This document shows positions 5,125-12,244 of a stretch of DNA of 14,704 bases, piece after piece. Source of the stretch: Bryobacterales bacterium (GTDB taxonomy: Bacteria; Acidobacteriota; Terriglobia; Bryobacterales; Bryobacteraceae); assembly GCA_003164075.1 (NCBI GenBank), contig PLRZ01000336.1, forward strand, positions 1,140 to 15,843, in the 5' to 3' direction. The number at the start of each line of letters is the position of its first letter. Position 1 is the stretch's first letter. The notes beneath the pieces are model-generated. The model saw nothing but the letters and a program-made list of their open reading frames with translations, did no database searches and was not told the origin of the DNA. The position numbers and the translations under genes were made by a program.

Positions 5125-7205
5125 GCGATGGTCCCCAGCGATTGCACGCGCATCCCCGCTGGAACTTCGTTGTGCGCCAGGAAGAAGAGGTTGGGCGCCG
5201 ATGCTTCGGTCATCTGGCGCAGGAAGTAGCGCGCGCCCGTAGTCGTAATGGCCACCACGGGCGCCTCGGGCGAAGCTACGCGGCTCAAGATGCGGTTGAC
5301 GATATCGCGGCCCGTTTGCGGCGCCAGAGCGATGTGGCTATTCTGTTCGCCATGTTCTACCGCGGCCTCCACGGCCTGCTCGATGGCCGGATCGACGAAC
5401 CAGGCCGGGAGCTCGCCCACGCGGTTCACATACGGCTTTACCACCGTCCGCCGCAGGGCTTGCCGCGCATATTCGGTCAGCAGCACCGGGTTCCGGGTGG
5501 AGGCCGCTGCCTCGCCCAGCGCTTCCAGCAGCGAAACCGCGTCGCGGATGGAAACCCGCTCGCGCAACAGGTTCTGCAGCACTCTCTGCACCGTGGACAG
5601 CGGCAAGAGCTTGGGAACCAGATCTTCCACCACCTTGGGGTGCTCTACCGCGACGCGGTCCAGCAACCGTTTGGTGTCCTGCCGCGAGAGCAGTTCATGC
5701 GCGTAGCGGCGGATCAGTTCCGACAGATGCGTGCCCAGCACGCTCACCGGGTCGACCACGGTGTAGCCGGCGTTGCGCGCCTTCTCGGCACGCTCGTTGG
5801 GGATCCACACGGCGCTCATGCCGAACGCCGGCTCGCGCGTCGGCTGGCCTTCCAGCGGCGTTTGCCCCTGCCCGCTGGCAATGGCCAGCTCGCAGCCTTG
5901 CGGCAACTCGTAGCGCGCGATCTCCACGCCCTTGAGCGAAATCAGGTACTCCCGGCTGCGCAGCGAGAGGTTATCGGTGACCCTTACCGGCGGGAGCAGG
6001 TAGCCCAGTTCGGTCGCCAACTGCTTGCGAATGGTCGAAATGCGCCTCAGCAGCGCGGAATCCTGCGCTCCTTCCACCATTCCCACCAGCCCCAGCCCCA
6101 CTTCGATAGCCAGCGGCTCCACCCGCATCAGGGCTTCCAGATTGTCTTTCGCGGCCACCGGCTTGCGCTCCTTCGGGGCGGCCTCCACCTGTTTTTCGCG
6201 CTGCCGCATTTTCCAGCCCGCCGCTCCCGCTCCGCCGGCCATTATCAGGAAGGGCAGTTTGGGCATTCCCGGCATCGCCGCCATGGCGCACAGCACCCCC
6301 GCCGCCAATAGCAGGGGCCGCGAATTGCCGAAGATCTGCTTGTGGAATTCCGCGCCCAGCCGGGCTTCGGAGCTGGCGCGGGTGACAATCAGGCCCCCGG
6401 AGATGGATATCATGAGCGCCGGAATCACCGTGACCAGGCCGTCCCCGATGGTCAGCACGGTGTAGGTTTCGAGCGCCTTGCGAAAGTCCATCCCATGCTG
6501 TAATACGCCAATCAGGAAACCGGCCACGATGTTGATGCTGGTGATCAGAATGCTCGCCACGGCATCGCGCTGGGTGAAGCGCGAGGCGCCGTCCATGGCT
6601 CCGTAGAATTCGGCTTCGGTGGCCAGTTGCTTGCGCCGCCGCTTGGCTTCGACCTCGTCGATCAGGCCGGCATTCAGGTCCGAATCGATGGACATCTGCT
6701 TTCCGGGCAGAGCGTCCAGGGTGAAGCGCGCCGTGACTTCCGAGATGCGCACCGCGCCGTGGTTGATGACCACGTACTGGATGGCGATCAGCACCAGGAA
6801 GATCACCGCCCCGATGATATAGTTTCCCCCGACCACGAAGCTGCCGAAGGCGCCGATCACTTCGCCCGCGGCCGTGGTCCCGGTATTTCCATTCAGCAGG
6901 ATCAGGCGCGACGACGAGATGTTCAGCGCCAGCCGGAATAGCGTCAACAACAGCAGCGTGGTGGGAAACGAAGTGAACTCCACCGGCCGGATGAGGTAGA
7001 GCGAGACCATCATTACGGTCACCGACATCAGGATGTCGGTGACGATCAACAGATCCAGGACGAAGGCGGGCAATGGGGTGATCAGCGCGATCACGATGCC
7101 CAGCACGGCCAGAGGGACGGCCAGTTGGCCGAGTTCTTCGAGCGGCAGTACCCGCGTCCAGTTGGGCAGCGCGCCCGGCGCCGCAATAGTCTTGGCTGGT
7201 GTCAT
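5121..7205 (-). CDS. flhA: Flagellar type III export gate protein
   Basis: 694 residues, a typical length for FlhA. The N-terminal half has about eight membrane helices (about 25-330), for example LAVPLAVLGIVIALITPLPA and IIGAVIFLVLIAIQYVVINH. The conserved FHIPEP-family cytoplasmic loop follows helix 4: RFTLDALPGKQMSID (160-174), then DLNAG. A charged linker (REKQVEAAPKERKP, about 333-346) leads to the C-terminal cytoplasmic domain, which forms the nonameric ring that binds chaperone-substrate complexes such as FliD-FliT and FliS-FliC, with motifs like YVNRVGELPAWFVDPAIEQ near 600. It is the gate's proton-driven engine together with FlhB. The start at 7205 is 24 bases after the flhB stop, with only a weak ribosome binding site (GAAA). 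Its stop TGA overlaps the ATG of the 21-codon micro-ORF. Confidence 0.98.
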   Translation of the reverse strand: MTPAKTIAAPGALPNWTRVLPLEELGQLAVPLAVLGIVIALITPLPAFVLDLLIVTDILMSVTVMMVSLYLIRPVEFTSFPTTLLLLTLFRLALNISSSRLILLNGNTGTTAAGEVIGAFGSFVVGGNYIIGAVIFLVLIAIQYVVINHGAVRISEVTARFTLDALPGKQMSIDSDLNAGLIDEVEAKRRRKQLATEAEFYGAMDGASRFTQRDAVASILITSINIVAGFLIGVLQHGMDFRKALETYTVLTIGDGLVTVIPALMISISGGLIVTRASSEARLGAEFHKQIFGNSRPLLLAAGVLCAMAAMPGMPKLPFLIMAGGAGAAGWKMRQREKQVEAAPKERKPVAAKDNLEALMRVEPLAIEVGLGLVGMVEGAQDSALLRRISTIRKQLATELGYLLPPVRVTDNLSLRSREYLISLKGVEIARYELPQGCELAIASGQGQTPLEGQPTREPAFGMSAVWIPNERAEKARNAGYTVVDPVSVLGTHLSELIRRYAHELLSRQDTKRLLDRVAVEHPKVVEDLVPKLLPLSTVQRVLQNLLRERVSIRDAVSLLEALGEAAASTRNPVLLTEYARQALRRTVVKPYVNRVGELPAWFVDPAIEQAVEAAVEHGEQNSHIALAPQTGRDIVNRILSRVASPEAPVVAITTTGARYFLRQMTEASAPNLFFLAHNEVPAGMRVQSLGTIA

Positions 7206-7221
7206 CGGTTTCTTTTCAGCA

Positions 7222-7235
7222 GGCTACCGCTAGCC
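7222..7235 (-). repeat. Small hairpin spanning the flhB stop codon
   Basis: In mRNA sense the bases GGCTA, loop GCGG, TAGCC form a 5-base-pair stem that includes the flhB TAG stop (7232-7230). It is extended by one possible G-U pair. There is no following U-run, so it is not a terminator. It could slow ribosomes or influence re-initiation at flhA, but a stem this short may be incidental. Confidence 0.2.
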
Positions 7236-8291
7236 CGGCAGCCTCCCGTGCATGAGTTTGTAGATGTAAGCGAGGATTTCCGCCACTGCCCGGTACAGGT
7301 GCGGCGGGATCTCCTGTCCCACTTCCACGGATTTGTATAATGCCTGCGCCAGGGGAGCATTCTCGACGATGGGGATCTGGTTCTCGATGGCCTTCTGGCG
7401 GATGCGTAGCGCCAGATAATTCTTGCCCTTGGCGATTACCAGCGGCGCTGCCATGCTCTCCACCTGGTAGCGGATGGCCACCGCGAAATGCGTGGGGTTG
7501 ACTATGACGGCGGTGGCCTTGGGCACGTCCTTCATCATGTTGTGCCGCATGCGATCGCGCTGCAAACGGCGAATCCTGGCCTTCATCTGCGGGTTGCCTT
7601 CGATGTCCTTGGCCTCTTCCTTGATGTCCTGCTTGCTCATTCGCAGGTCCTGTTTGTAGCGGCTTATCTGGCGAATCAGGTCTACACAGCCGAATATCAG
7701 GAATACTCCGGAAGCCTTCCAGAACAGCTCCATCAGCGATCCGCCCAGGAAGCCCCAGCCAGTGGCCACGCTTTCCATCGGCAACGCCAGAAAACCCTCC
7801 AGTTTGTCGCGGGCAATGGCGTACACCGCCCATAGAAAAATCGGCAGCAGGACCATGGACTGCAGCAGGGTGGGCAGGTTCTGCCGGGGCAGTTCCTTGA
7901 TCTTGGTGAGGGGATTGAGCCGCGCGATATCGGGCGCCAGTTTCTTGAGGCTGAGGCCGAAGCGTGTGGTGATCAGGCGGAACCCCAGCGTCGCCGCGGC
8001 GATCGCCAGTCCACACAGCACCAGTGGCAAGAGGTTGTTCCAGGCAAGCTGCCAGGCGACTTTCGTCAAGTCTTCGCGGCGGAGTTCGGGGGCAAAGGCC
8101 AGCCGGAACAGGGACCGCGTAGTCCCGCGGAACTGCGCAAACCAAGCCGCTCCACCGGAGCCCAGCAGAGCCAGAAACACCATGAACTGCAAGGCGCTCA
8201 CGAACTCTCGCGCTGCGGGAAACTGGCCCTCTTCGCGGGCCTTTTCCATGCGTCGCTGTGTTGCTGGTTCGGTTTTGCCTTGATCCGCCAT
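7230..8291 (-). CDS. flhB: Flagellar export switch protein with self-cleaving NPTH motif
   Basis: 353 residues. Cytoplasmic N-terminus with the signature KTEPATQRRMEKAREEGQFP (6-25). Four membrane helices follow at about 33-52, 84-108, 142-162 and 178-205, as in FlhB. The cytoplasmic domain contains NPTHFAVAIRY (265-275). The Asn265-Pro266 bond is the expected autocleavage site that lets FliK convert the export gate from rod/hook to filament substrates. Together with FlhA it forms the active gate. The start at 8291 follows the fliR stop by 5 bases, with GGGGA as a weak site. The N-terminal motif fits this start and no longer version is supported. Confidence 0.98.
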   Translation of the reverse strand: MADQGKTEPATQRRMEKAREEGQFPAAREFVSALQFMVFLALLGSGGAAWFAQFRGTTRSLFRLAFAPELRREDLTKVAWQLAWNNLLPLVLCGLAIAAATLGFRLITTRFGLSLKKLAPDIARLNPLTKIKELPRQNLPTLLQSMVLLPIFLWAVYAIARDKLEGFLALPMESVATGWGFLGGSLMELFWKASGVFLIFGCVDLIRQISRYKQDLRMSKQDIKEEAKDIEGNPQMKARIRRLQRDRMRHNMMKDVPKATAVIVNPTHFAVAIRYQVESMAAPLVIAKGKNYLALRIRQKAIENQIPIVENAPLAQALYKSVEVGQEIPPHLYRAVAEILAYIYKLMHGRLPG

Positions 8292-8297
8292 GCCGCG

Positions 8298-9071
8298 TCA
8301 TGTCCCCAGCATCCGGCGCGCGGCTGTCCAGGCCTGCCCGCTGAACTGCAACAGGATGCGCGGGAACAGCACTGCAATCCAGCTCAGAACCAGCAGCGCG
8401 GTCAGCATTTTGGCCGGAAAGGCCAGGTGCAGGAGCTGCAGTTGCTGATTCAGCCGGCCCATCAACGCCAGCGCGACATCCACCATCACCAGCAGCGCCA
8501 CCACCGGCAACGCCAGCCGCACGCCCACCGCGAATAGGCTGGACGACAGGCGAATCAGGATTTCCGTGGCCGGGAGCCCAAATACATAAGTGCCCGGCGG
8601 AACCGTCTCCAGGCTCTGCGCGAACAGCCGCAGAACTTCGCGGTCCAGCCCCAGCGAAAAAAACAGCATGCCCGCCACCAGTTGCGCGAAGACCAGCAGG
8701 ATTCCGGAATCGGCTTCGGTGTTCGGGTCGATCGTGGAGGCGTACGCGTACCCTGCCTGCAACCCCAGAATCTGCGCCGCCAGGGCAAAAGCTTCGAGCG
8801 CGATGGCCACCGAAACGCCGATGGCGATGCCCACCGCAGCTTCCGCGGCGGCCCATCCAGCCATCCTCATCCCCGTCACCGCCTCGGCGTTGACCACCGG
8901 CCACCGGCTATAGAGCGCCAAGGTGAATCCCAGAGCCAGCGCGGCGCGCGCCGGCTGGGGTACGCCCTTGATTCCGGGCAGGGGCACGAAAATCAGAGCG
9001 CCTCCTACGCGCGCCAACACCAGCAAGAAGGCGTACAGAGTGCCCACTGCGAGCGTAACGTTAGCGGGCAT
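8298..9071 (-). CDS. fliR: Flagellar export gate membrane protein
   Basis: 257 residues with about six hydrophobic helices, for example GTLYAFLLVLARVGGALIFV and ALALMGRLNQQLQLLHLAFP. The conserved loop contains ILGLQAGYAYASTIDPNTEA, similar to FliR QaGlgfa-s-iDP, and the C-terminus has LVMVDVALALMGRLNQ. FliR forms the export-gate core with FliP5 and FliQ4. The ATG at 9071 lies inside the fliQ reading frame: the two genes overlap by 11 bases, which is typical for this pair. GGGA and GGAG sequences upstream serve as ribosome binding site candidates. Confidence 0.98.
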   Translation of the reverse strand: MPANVTLAVGTLYAFLLVLARVGGALIFVPLPGIKGVPQPARAALALGFTLALYSRWPVVNAEAVTGMRMAGWAAAEAAVGIAIGVSVAIALEAFALAAQILGLQAGYAYASTIDPNTEADSGILLVFAQLVAGMLFFSLGLDREVLRLFAQSLETVPPGTYVFGLPATEILIRLSSSLFAVGVRLALPVVALLVMVDVALALMGRLNQQLQLLHLAFPAKMLTALLVLSWIAVLFPRILLQFSGQAWTAARRMLGT

Positions 9072-9330
9072 ATCGTCCCAGGTCTCCGAGCAGCGCGGCG
9101 GTATAGGACATAATCTTCTGCAGCATCCACGGCAGCAGCAGCAGGATGCCGGCCAGAAATGCGATCAGGCGCGGCACCGTGCTGAAGGCGGTGTCCTGCA
9201 TGGAGGTGGCAATCTGCACCAGGCTGATGGCGATGCCGACGAAGAAGCCGATAGCCAGCATGGGAGCCGCCACCCAGAAGGCCAGCATCAAGGCTTCGCG
9301 GACGATTTGCACTACCGAATCGGGCGTCAT
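9061..9330 (-). CDS. fliQ: Flagellar export gate membrane protein, small subunit
   Basis: 89 residues, the same length as E. coli FliQ. Two membrane helices (LMLAFWVAAPMLAIGFFVGI and FLAGILLLLPWMLQ) flank the conserved cytoplasmic loop LVQIATSMQDTAFSTVPRL. FliQ packs as four copies around the FliP/FliR export channel. The ATG at 9330 overlaps the fliP stop as ATGA. An in-frame start 43 codons earlier (9459) would give a longer protein with an unrelated polar lead; it is rejected because the 89-residue form matches family length. GAAGAG lies about 10 bases upstream. Confidence 0.97.
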   Translation of the reverse strand: MTPDSVVQIVREALMLAFWVAAPMLAIGFFVGIAISLVQIATSMQDTAFSTVPRLIAFLAGILLLLPWMLQKIMSYTAALLGDLGRYAR

Positions 9331-10064
9331 TGGTAAAAGCTCTTCATGAGAGATCCGATCACCAGGTTCCATCCGTCCACCAGGACGAACAGCATGATCT
9401 TGAACGGCGCCGAGATCATCACCGGAGGCAGTTGCATCATGCCCATCGAGAGCGTGCATGACGCTACCACCAGGTCGATCACCAGGAAAGGCAGGAACAG
9501 CACCGCGCCGATCTGAAACCCGGTTTTTAACTCGGAAAGGATGTACGCCGGAATGAGAACCTGCAGATCCAGGTCCGCGGGCGTCCGCGGCGCCGGCTTA
9601 TGCGCGATTTCGAGGAAAAGGCGCACGTCCTTCTCGCGCGCGAAACGCACCATGAAGGTGCGCAATGGCACGGCGGCCTGGTCCATGGCTTGCTGTCCGG
9701 TTATTTGTCCGGCTTCCATGGGCTCCCAGCCTTGGTGGTACATGTCCGCGGCTACCGGTTGCATGATCACGATGGTCAGGAAAAGAGCCAGGCCCAACAA
9801 AACCTGGTTGGAGGGCACGGTTTGCGTGCCCAGTGCCTGCCGCAAAAAATGCAGCACCACGGTGATGCGCAGAAACGGCGTCATCGCCATGATGGCGCCC
9901 GGGAGCAGCGTGAGCAGGGTCAGCGAAATCAGCACCTGCATCGGCATGCTGAGCCCGGAAGCGCCCTTTCCGGCCGATATGCCGAGAAGGGAGAAAGGTT
10001 CGGTGGAGGCTGCGGCGGCCGGGAAAGCCGCCATCGCCAACGCCACCAGACGAAGCGCTCTCAT
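9327..10064 (-). CDS. fliP: Flagellar export gate channel protein with signal peptide
   Basis: 245 residues, the same length as E. coli FliP. An N-terminal signal peptide (about 1-20, MRALRLVALAMAAFPAAAAS) is followed by four membrane helices. FliP signatures include MTPFLRITVVLHFLRQALGT (61-80), then VPSNQVLLGLALFLT and the C-terminal IPAYILSELKTGFQIGAVLF (171-190) and MGMMQLPPVMISAPFKI. FliP forms the pentameric core of the export channel. The frame is open upstream for 100 more codons, but the ATG at 10064 overlaps the fliO stop as ATGA and has GGAG about 9 bases upstream, so it is the true start. Confidence 0.98.
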   Translation of the reverse strand: MRALRLVALAMAAFPAAAASTEPFSLLGISAGKGASGLSMPMQVLISLTLLTLLPGAIMAMTPFLRITVVLHFLRQALGTQTVPSNQVLLGLALFLTIVIMQPVAADMYHQGWEPMEAGQITGQQAMDQAAVPLRTFMVRFAREKDVRLFLEIAHKPAPRTPADLDLQVLIPAYILSELKTGFQIGAVLFLPFLVIDLVVASCTLSMGMMQLPPVMISAPFKIMLFVLVDGWNLVIGSLMKSFYQ

Positions 10065-10348
10065 CGGACTGTCTCCTGCCGGCTGTCGGCCTGGTTCGAC
10101 GGAAGGCTCTGCACCAGCGAGCAGCCGCCCGGCGATGAGGCCACCAGCAGCGCGGTCTCGCCCACCCGTATCAGATGCAGCGTGTGATGTGGCCCTAGCG
10201 GTAACCGCTCCAGGCACTCCAGCCTGCGAGCGGGCGCTCTTCTTGCCGGCAGCACCGCGGCAAAGCCGTGCCGGCGCAACCACCACAACGTTAAGACCAA
10301 CAGGGTGAGTACTCCCGCCACTGCCGCCACTTGACCGATACCATCCAT
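10061..10348 (-). CDS. fliO: Flagellar export assembly factor
   Basis: 95 residues: one membrane helix near the N-terminus (VAAVAGVLTLLVLTLWWL, 7-24), a basic stretch (RRHGFAAVLPARRAPARR) and a small soluble domain with ECLERLPLGPHHTLHLIRVG, a pattern common in FliO. FliO is a short-lived scaffold that helps the FliP ring form. The start at 10348 has a GAGGA site 9 bases upstream, which itself overlaps the fliN stop region. The gene sits 12 bases after fliN and overlaps fliP by ATGA. The family is short and poorly conserved, so the name leans partly on position. Confidence 0.92.
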   Translation of the reverse strand: MDGIGQVAAVAGVLTLLVLTLWWLRRHGFAAVLPARRAPARRLECLERLPLGPHHTLHLIRVGETALLVASSPGGCSLVQSLPSNQADSRQETVR

Positions 10349-10360
10349 TCGAATCCGTCC

Positions 10361-10606
10361 TCAATCGTCCCGGAAGTCGGTGATCCGCACCCCCAGGGTG
10401 TTCTCGATCACCACGATCTCACCGGAGCCGCAGAGCACGCCGCCGATGTAGATGTCGATGTTCTCGCCGGCGGACCGTCCGGTTTCGATCAAACTGCCTT
10501 CTTCCAGGCGCAATACCTCGCGCGTGGTCATGATCCGCCGGTCGAGTTCGACTTCGATTTCCACCGGGACGTCGCCCAGTGGCGCTATTTCTTCCTGAGG
10601 AGTCAT
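10361..10606 (-). CDS. fliN: Flagellar motor switch protein, single SpoA domain
   Basis: 81 residues, essentially only the FliN/SpoA domain: DVPVEIEVELDRRIMTTREV (12-31), then EEGSLIETGRSAGENIDIYI and GEIVVIENTLGVRITDF at the end. FliN forms the base of the C-ring, where it holds the switch ring together and anchors FliH-bound export complexes. It is shorter than E. coli FliN because it has little N-terminal extension. The start at 10606 has a weak GGGAA site. The upstream gap to flgE is 26 bases; genes such as fliL and fliM, which often precede fliN, are absent there. The FliY-like gene at 3133-2252 has a second SpoA domain. Confidence 0.97.
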   Translation of the reverse strand: MTPQEEIAPLGDVPVEIEVELDRRIMTTREVLRLEEGSLIETGRSAGENIDIYIGGVLCGSGEIVVIENTLGVRITDFRDD

Positions 10607-10620
10607 CGGCAGATTCCCGG

Positions 10621-10651
10621 ATTAAGTTGATACTAGGTGATCAAGTTGATC
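10621..10651. repeat. Imperfect 12-base direct repeat around the flgE stop codon
   Basis: On the plus strand ATCAAGTTGATC (10640-10651) and ATTAAGTTGATA (10621-10632) match at 10 of 12 bases with a 19-base offset. The first copy is also part of the near-palindrome GATCAAGTTGATC (10639-10651). The pair frames the flgE stop (10635-10633). It may be a protein-binding site or chance; there is no promoter or terminator signature beside it. Confidence 0.25.
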
Positions 10652-11889
10652 GTGTCCTGGCTCATTTGGTTGGCCGTGGTCACGACTTTGCCGTTGGCTT
10701 CGTAGGCGCGCTGGTACACGATCATGTTGGCGAACTCCGTGGCGATGTCCACGTTGGAAGCCTCCACCGAACCGCCTTGGATGGTCCCGCGGCCGCCGGT
10801 TCCGGGCGTGCCGATGTTCGGCGTCGCGGTCAGTTCGCTGAGCACGAAGTTATTGTTGCCGTTGGCAATAAGAGTGTCGGGGTTGCGAATCGACGCCAAA
10901 GCCACCTGGCCCACGGTCATCTGCGTGCCGTCGGAATACTGCGCCAGAATGGTGCCGCCATTCCCCAGGCCCACGTTCACCAGTTGCGCCGCCGGCGATC
11001 CGTCCTGGGAACTCGCCGAGGAGGCTGAGGCCTCGCCGTACTGCGTGATTCGGCCGCTCCCGTCGGCATTCTGCAGATTCCAGGTGACGTTGCCGCCCGC
11101 GTTCGCTCCGTCGGCCAGCGCCGGCATAATGAAAGTGACCGGGTTGGTGGTGTTCGTAAAGTCCATCGACCCATCGGGATTGAACGCCAGAGTGCCGGTT
11201 GCGACTTGCGCGGTTGTCGGGTCGCTGAGATCGGCCGGCGGCAAGTTGGCGGAGTAACTCCAGGCGTTGGGGCCGGTCTTCGTGAAGCTCAGGGTCAACA
11301 CATGGGAGGTCCCGAGGCTGTCATAGATTGTGACCGGCGCCGTAAAATTGGAGGTGTCATCGGCGTTGGCCGCCGAGTCCAGGTTGAGGTCGTCGGTCAC
11401 ATTGGCGGTGGCAATCGGGGCTTTCAGGCTGCCTACCGGAATGACGATGTTACTCACGGGGCCGTTGGTATCGATCTGGCCGGTGTTCGGATCGACGGTG
11501 GTCCAGCCCTGCACCAGGTCCCCGGTGGCGGTCAGGAGGTCGCCGTTCTTGTCGGTCTGGAAGCTGCCGTCGCGGGTGTACTCCGTGTTCCCGGCAGGAT
11601 CCTGCACCACGAAGAATCCGCTTCCCGAAATGGCGCCGTCCAGCAGCCCGCTGGTGGTCTGAATGGCGCCTTGCGAGAAATTCCGGACCGTCAGCGGCGT
11701 GGCCGTGCCGAAGCCAACCTGGGTGGTGCCCAGCCCCGCGCCCAGGGACTGCGTCACCAGGTCGCTGAAGCTCACGTCGCTGGTCTTGAACCCCGTGGAG
11801 TTCATGTTGGCCAGATTGTTGCCCACCACGTCGATGGCCGTGGAGGTTGCATCTAGTGCCGAAAGTGCTGTCGAAAACGATGTGAACAT
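10633..11889 (-). CDS. flgE: Flagellar hook protein
   Basis: 418 residues, close to E. coli FlgE (402). The N-terminal rod/hook helix has ALDATSTAIDVVGNNLANMN (11-30) and STGFKTSDVSFSDLV. The C-terminal helix has ASNVDIATEFANMIVYQRAY (377-396) and ANGKVVTTANQM. These ends pack as the coiled-coil inner tube. The central D1/D2 region (about 85-340) is rich in Gly/Thr/Asn, with VTIYDSLGTSHVLTLSFTK and LAFNPDGSMDFT typical of the FlgE D2 domain. Polymerises at the membrane-distal end under the FlgD cap, with length set by FliK. The ATG at 11889 has a GGGAGA site overlapping the flgD stop, 12 bases after it. Confidence 0.97.
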   Translation of the reverse strand: MFTSFSTALSALDATSTAIDVVGNNLANMNSTGFKTSDVSFSDLVTQSLGAGLGTTQVGFGTATPLTVRNFSQGAIQTTSGLLDGAISGSGFFVVQDPAGNTEYTRDGSFQTDKNGDLLTATGDLVQGWTTVDPNTGQIDTNGPVSNIVIPVGSLKAPIATANVTDDLNLDSAANADDTSNFTAPVTIYDSLGTSHVLTLSFTKTGPNAWSYSANLPPADLSDPTTAQVATGTLAFNPDGSMDFTNTTNPVTFIMPALADGANAGGNVTWNLQNADGSGRITQYGEASASSASSQDGSPAAQLVNVGLGNGGTILAQYSDGTQMTVGQVALASIRNPDTLIANGNNNFVLSELTATPNIGTPGTGGRGTIQGGSVEASNVDIATEFANMIVYQRAYEANGKVVTTANQMSQDTINLIT

Positions 11890-11901
11890 AGATTTCTCCC
11901 G

Positions 11902-12207
11902 TTAGGTACTCGATGTGGTGGCGCCGCTGCCGAGCGATGTCACGAGTTGATCCAGGTCCGCGCGTATCGCCGAGATGTCCGTGCCCTGGTTCAGGGACTG
12001 CTCCATGGTTTGGAACTGGGCGAGTTGGGTCACGAACTGCGTGCTGTCGGTAGGGTTGGTCGGATCCTGGTTCTGCAGTTGGGCTACCAGCAACTGTAAG
12101 AACATGTTCTCGGTAACCGGCGGGGTTGCCGGAGTGGTCGTGCTGCTCGAACTGCTGGTTGCGGTGCCGGTTGCGCCCGATGATGTCTGCGTAACGCCGG
12201 GACTCAT
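11902..12207 (-). CDS. flgD: Short flagellar hook capping protein
   Basis: 101 residues. After a Ser/Thr-rich lead (2-30) comes the FlgD N-terminal domain, NMFLQLLVAQLQNQDPTNPT (34-53) and FVTQLAQFQTMEQSLNQ (58-74), the best-conserved part of FlgD. It ends about 25 residues later. The Ig-like and Tudor-like domains of E. coli FlgD (about 230 residues in total) are missing, yet there is no frameshift or gap: flgE follows at once. Hence it is a naturally short form, as in some Firmicutes, or the missing domains are encoded elsewhere. It acts as the hook cap that inserts FlgE subunits. A longer in-frame extension upstream (to 12564) is the antisense-like shadow of fliK and is rejected, because a strong GGGAGG site precedes the ATG at 12207. 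Confidence 0.93.
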   Translation of the reverse strand: MSPGVTQTSSGATGTATSSSSSTTTPATPPVTENMFLQLLVAQLQNQDPTNPTDSTQFVTQLAQFQTMEQSLNQGTDISAIRADLDQLVTSLGSGATTSST

Positions 12208-12216
12208 AAGTAATTG

Positions 12217-12222
12217 CCTCCC
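12217..12222 (-). promoter_or_regulatory. Ribosome binding site of flgD
   Basis: GGGAGG in mRNA sense, 9 bases upstream of the ATG at 12207. It decides this start over the longer frame that extends back into fliK. Confidence 0.75.
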
Positions 12223-12244
12223 GATGCCGGCGCGGCGGCGCGGC

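Noticed and set aside
5142..6311. Plus-strand open frame of 389 codons
   Set aside because: It is fully antisense to flhA, whose reading frame carries clear FlhA motifs. The predicted protein is Arg/His/Gln-rich, as expected of a shadow.
7216..8904. Minus-strand open frame of 562 codons
   Set aside because: It is out of frame with flhB and fliR, both of which have strong family motifs, and is therefore a shadow.
10065..10364. N-terminal extension of FliP by 100 codons
   Set aside because: It overlaps fliO, whose stop makes an ATGA junction with the ATG at 10064. The 245-residue form with a signal peptide matches FliP.
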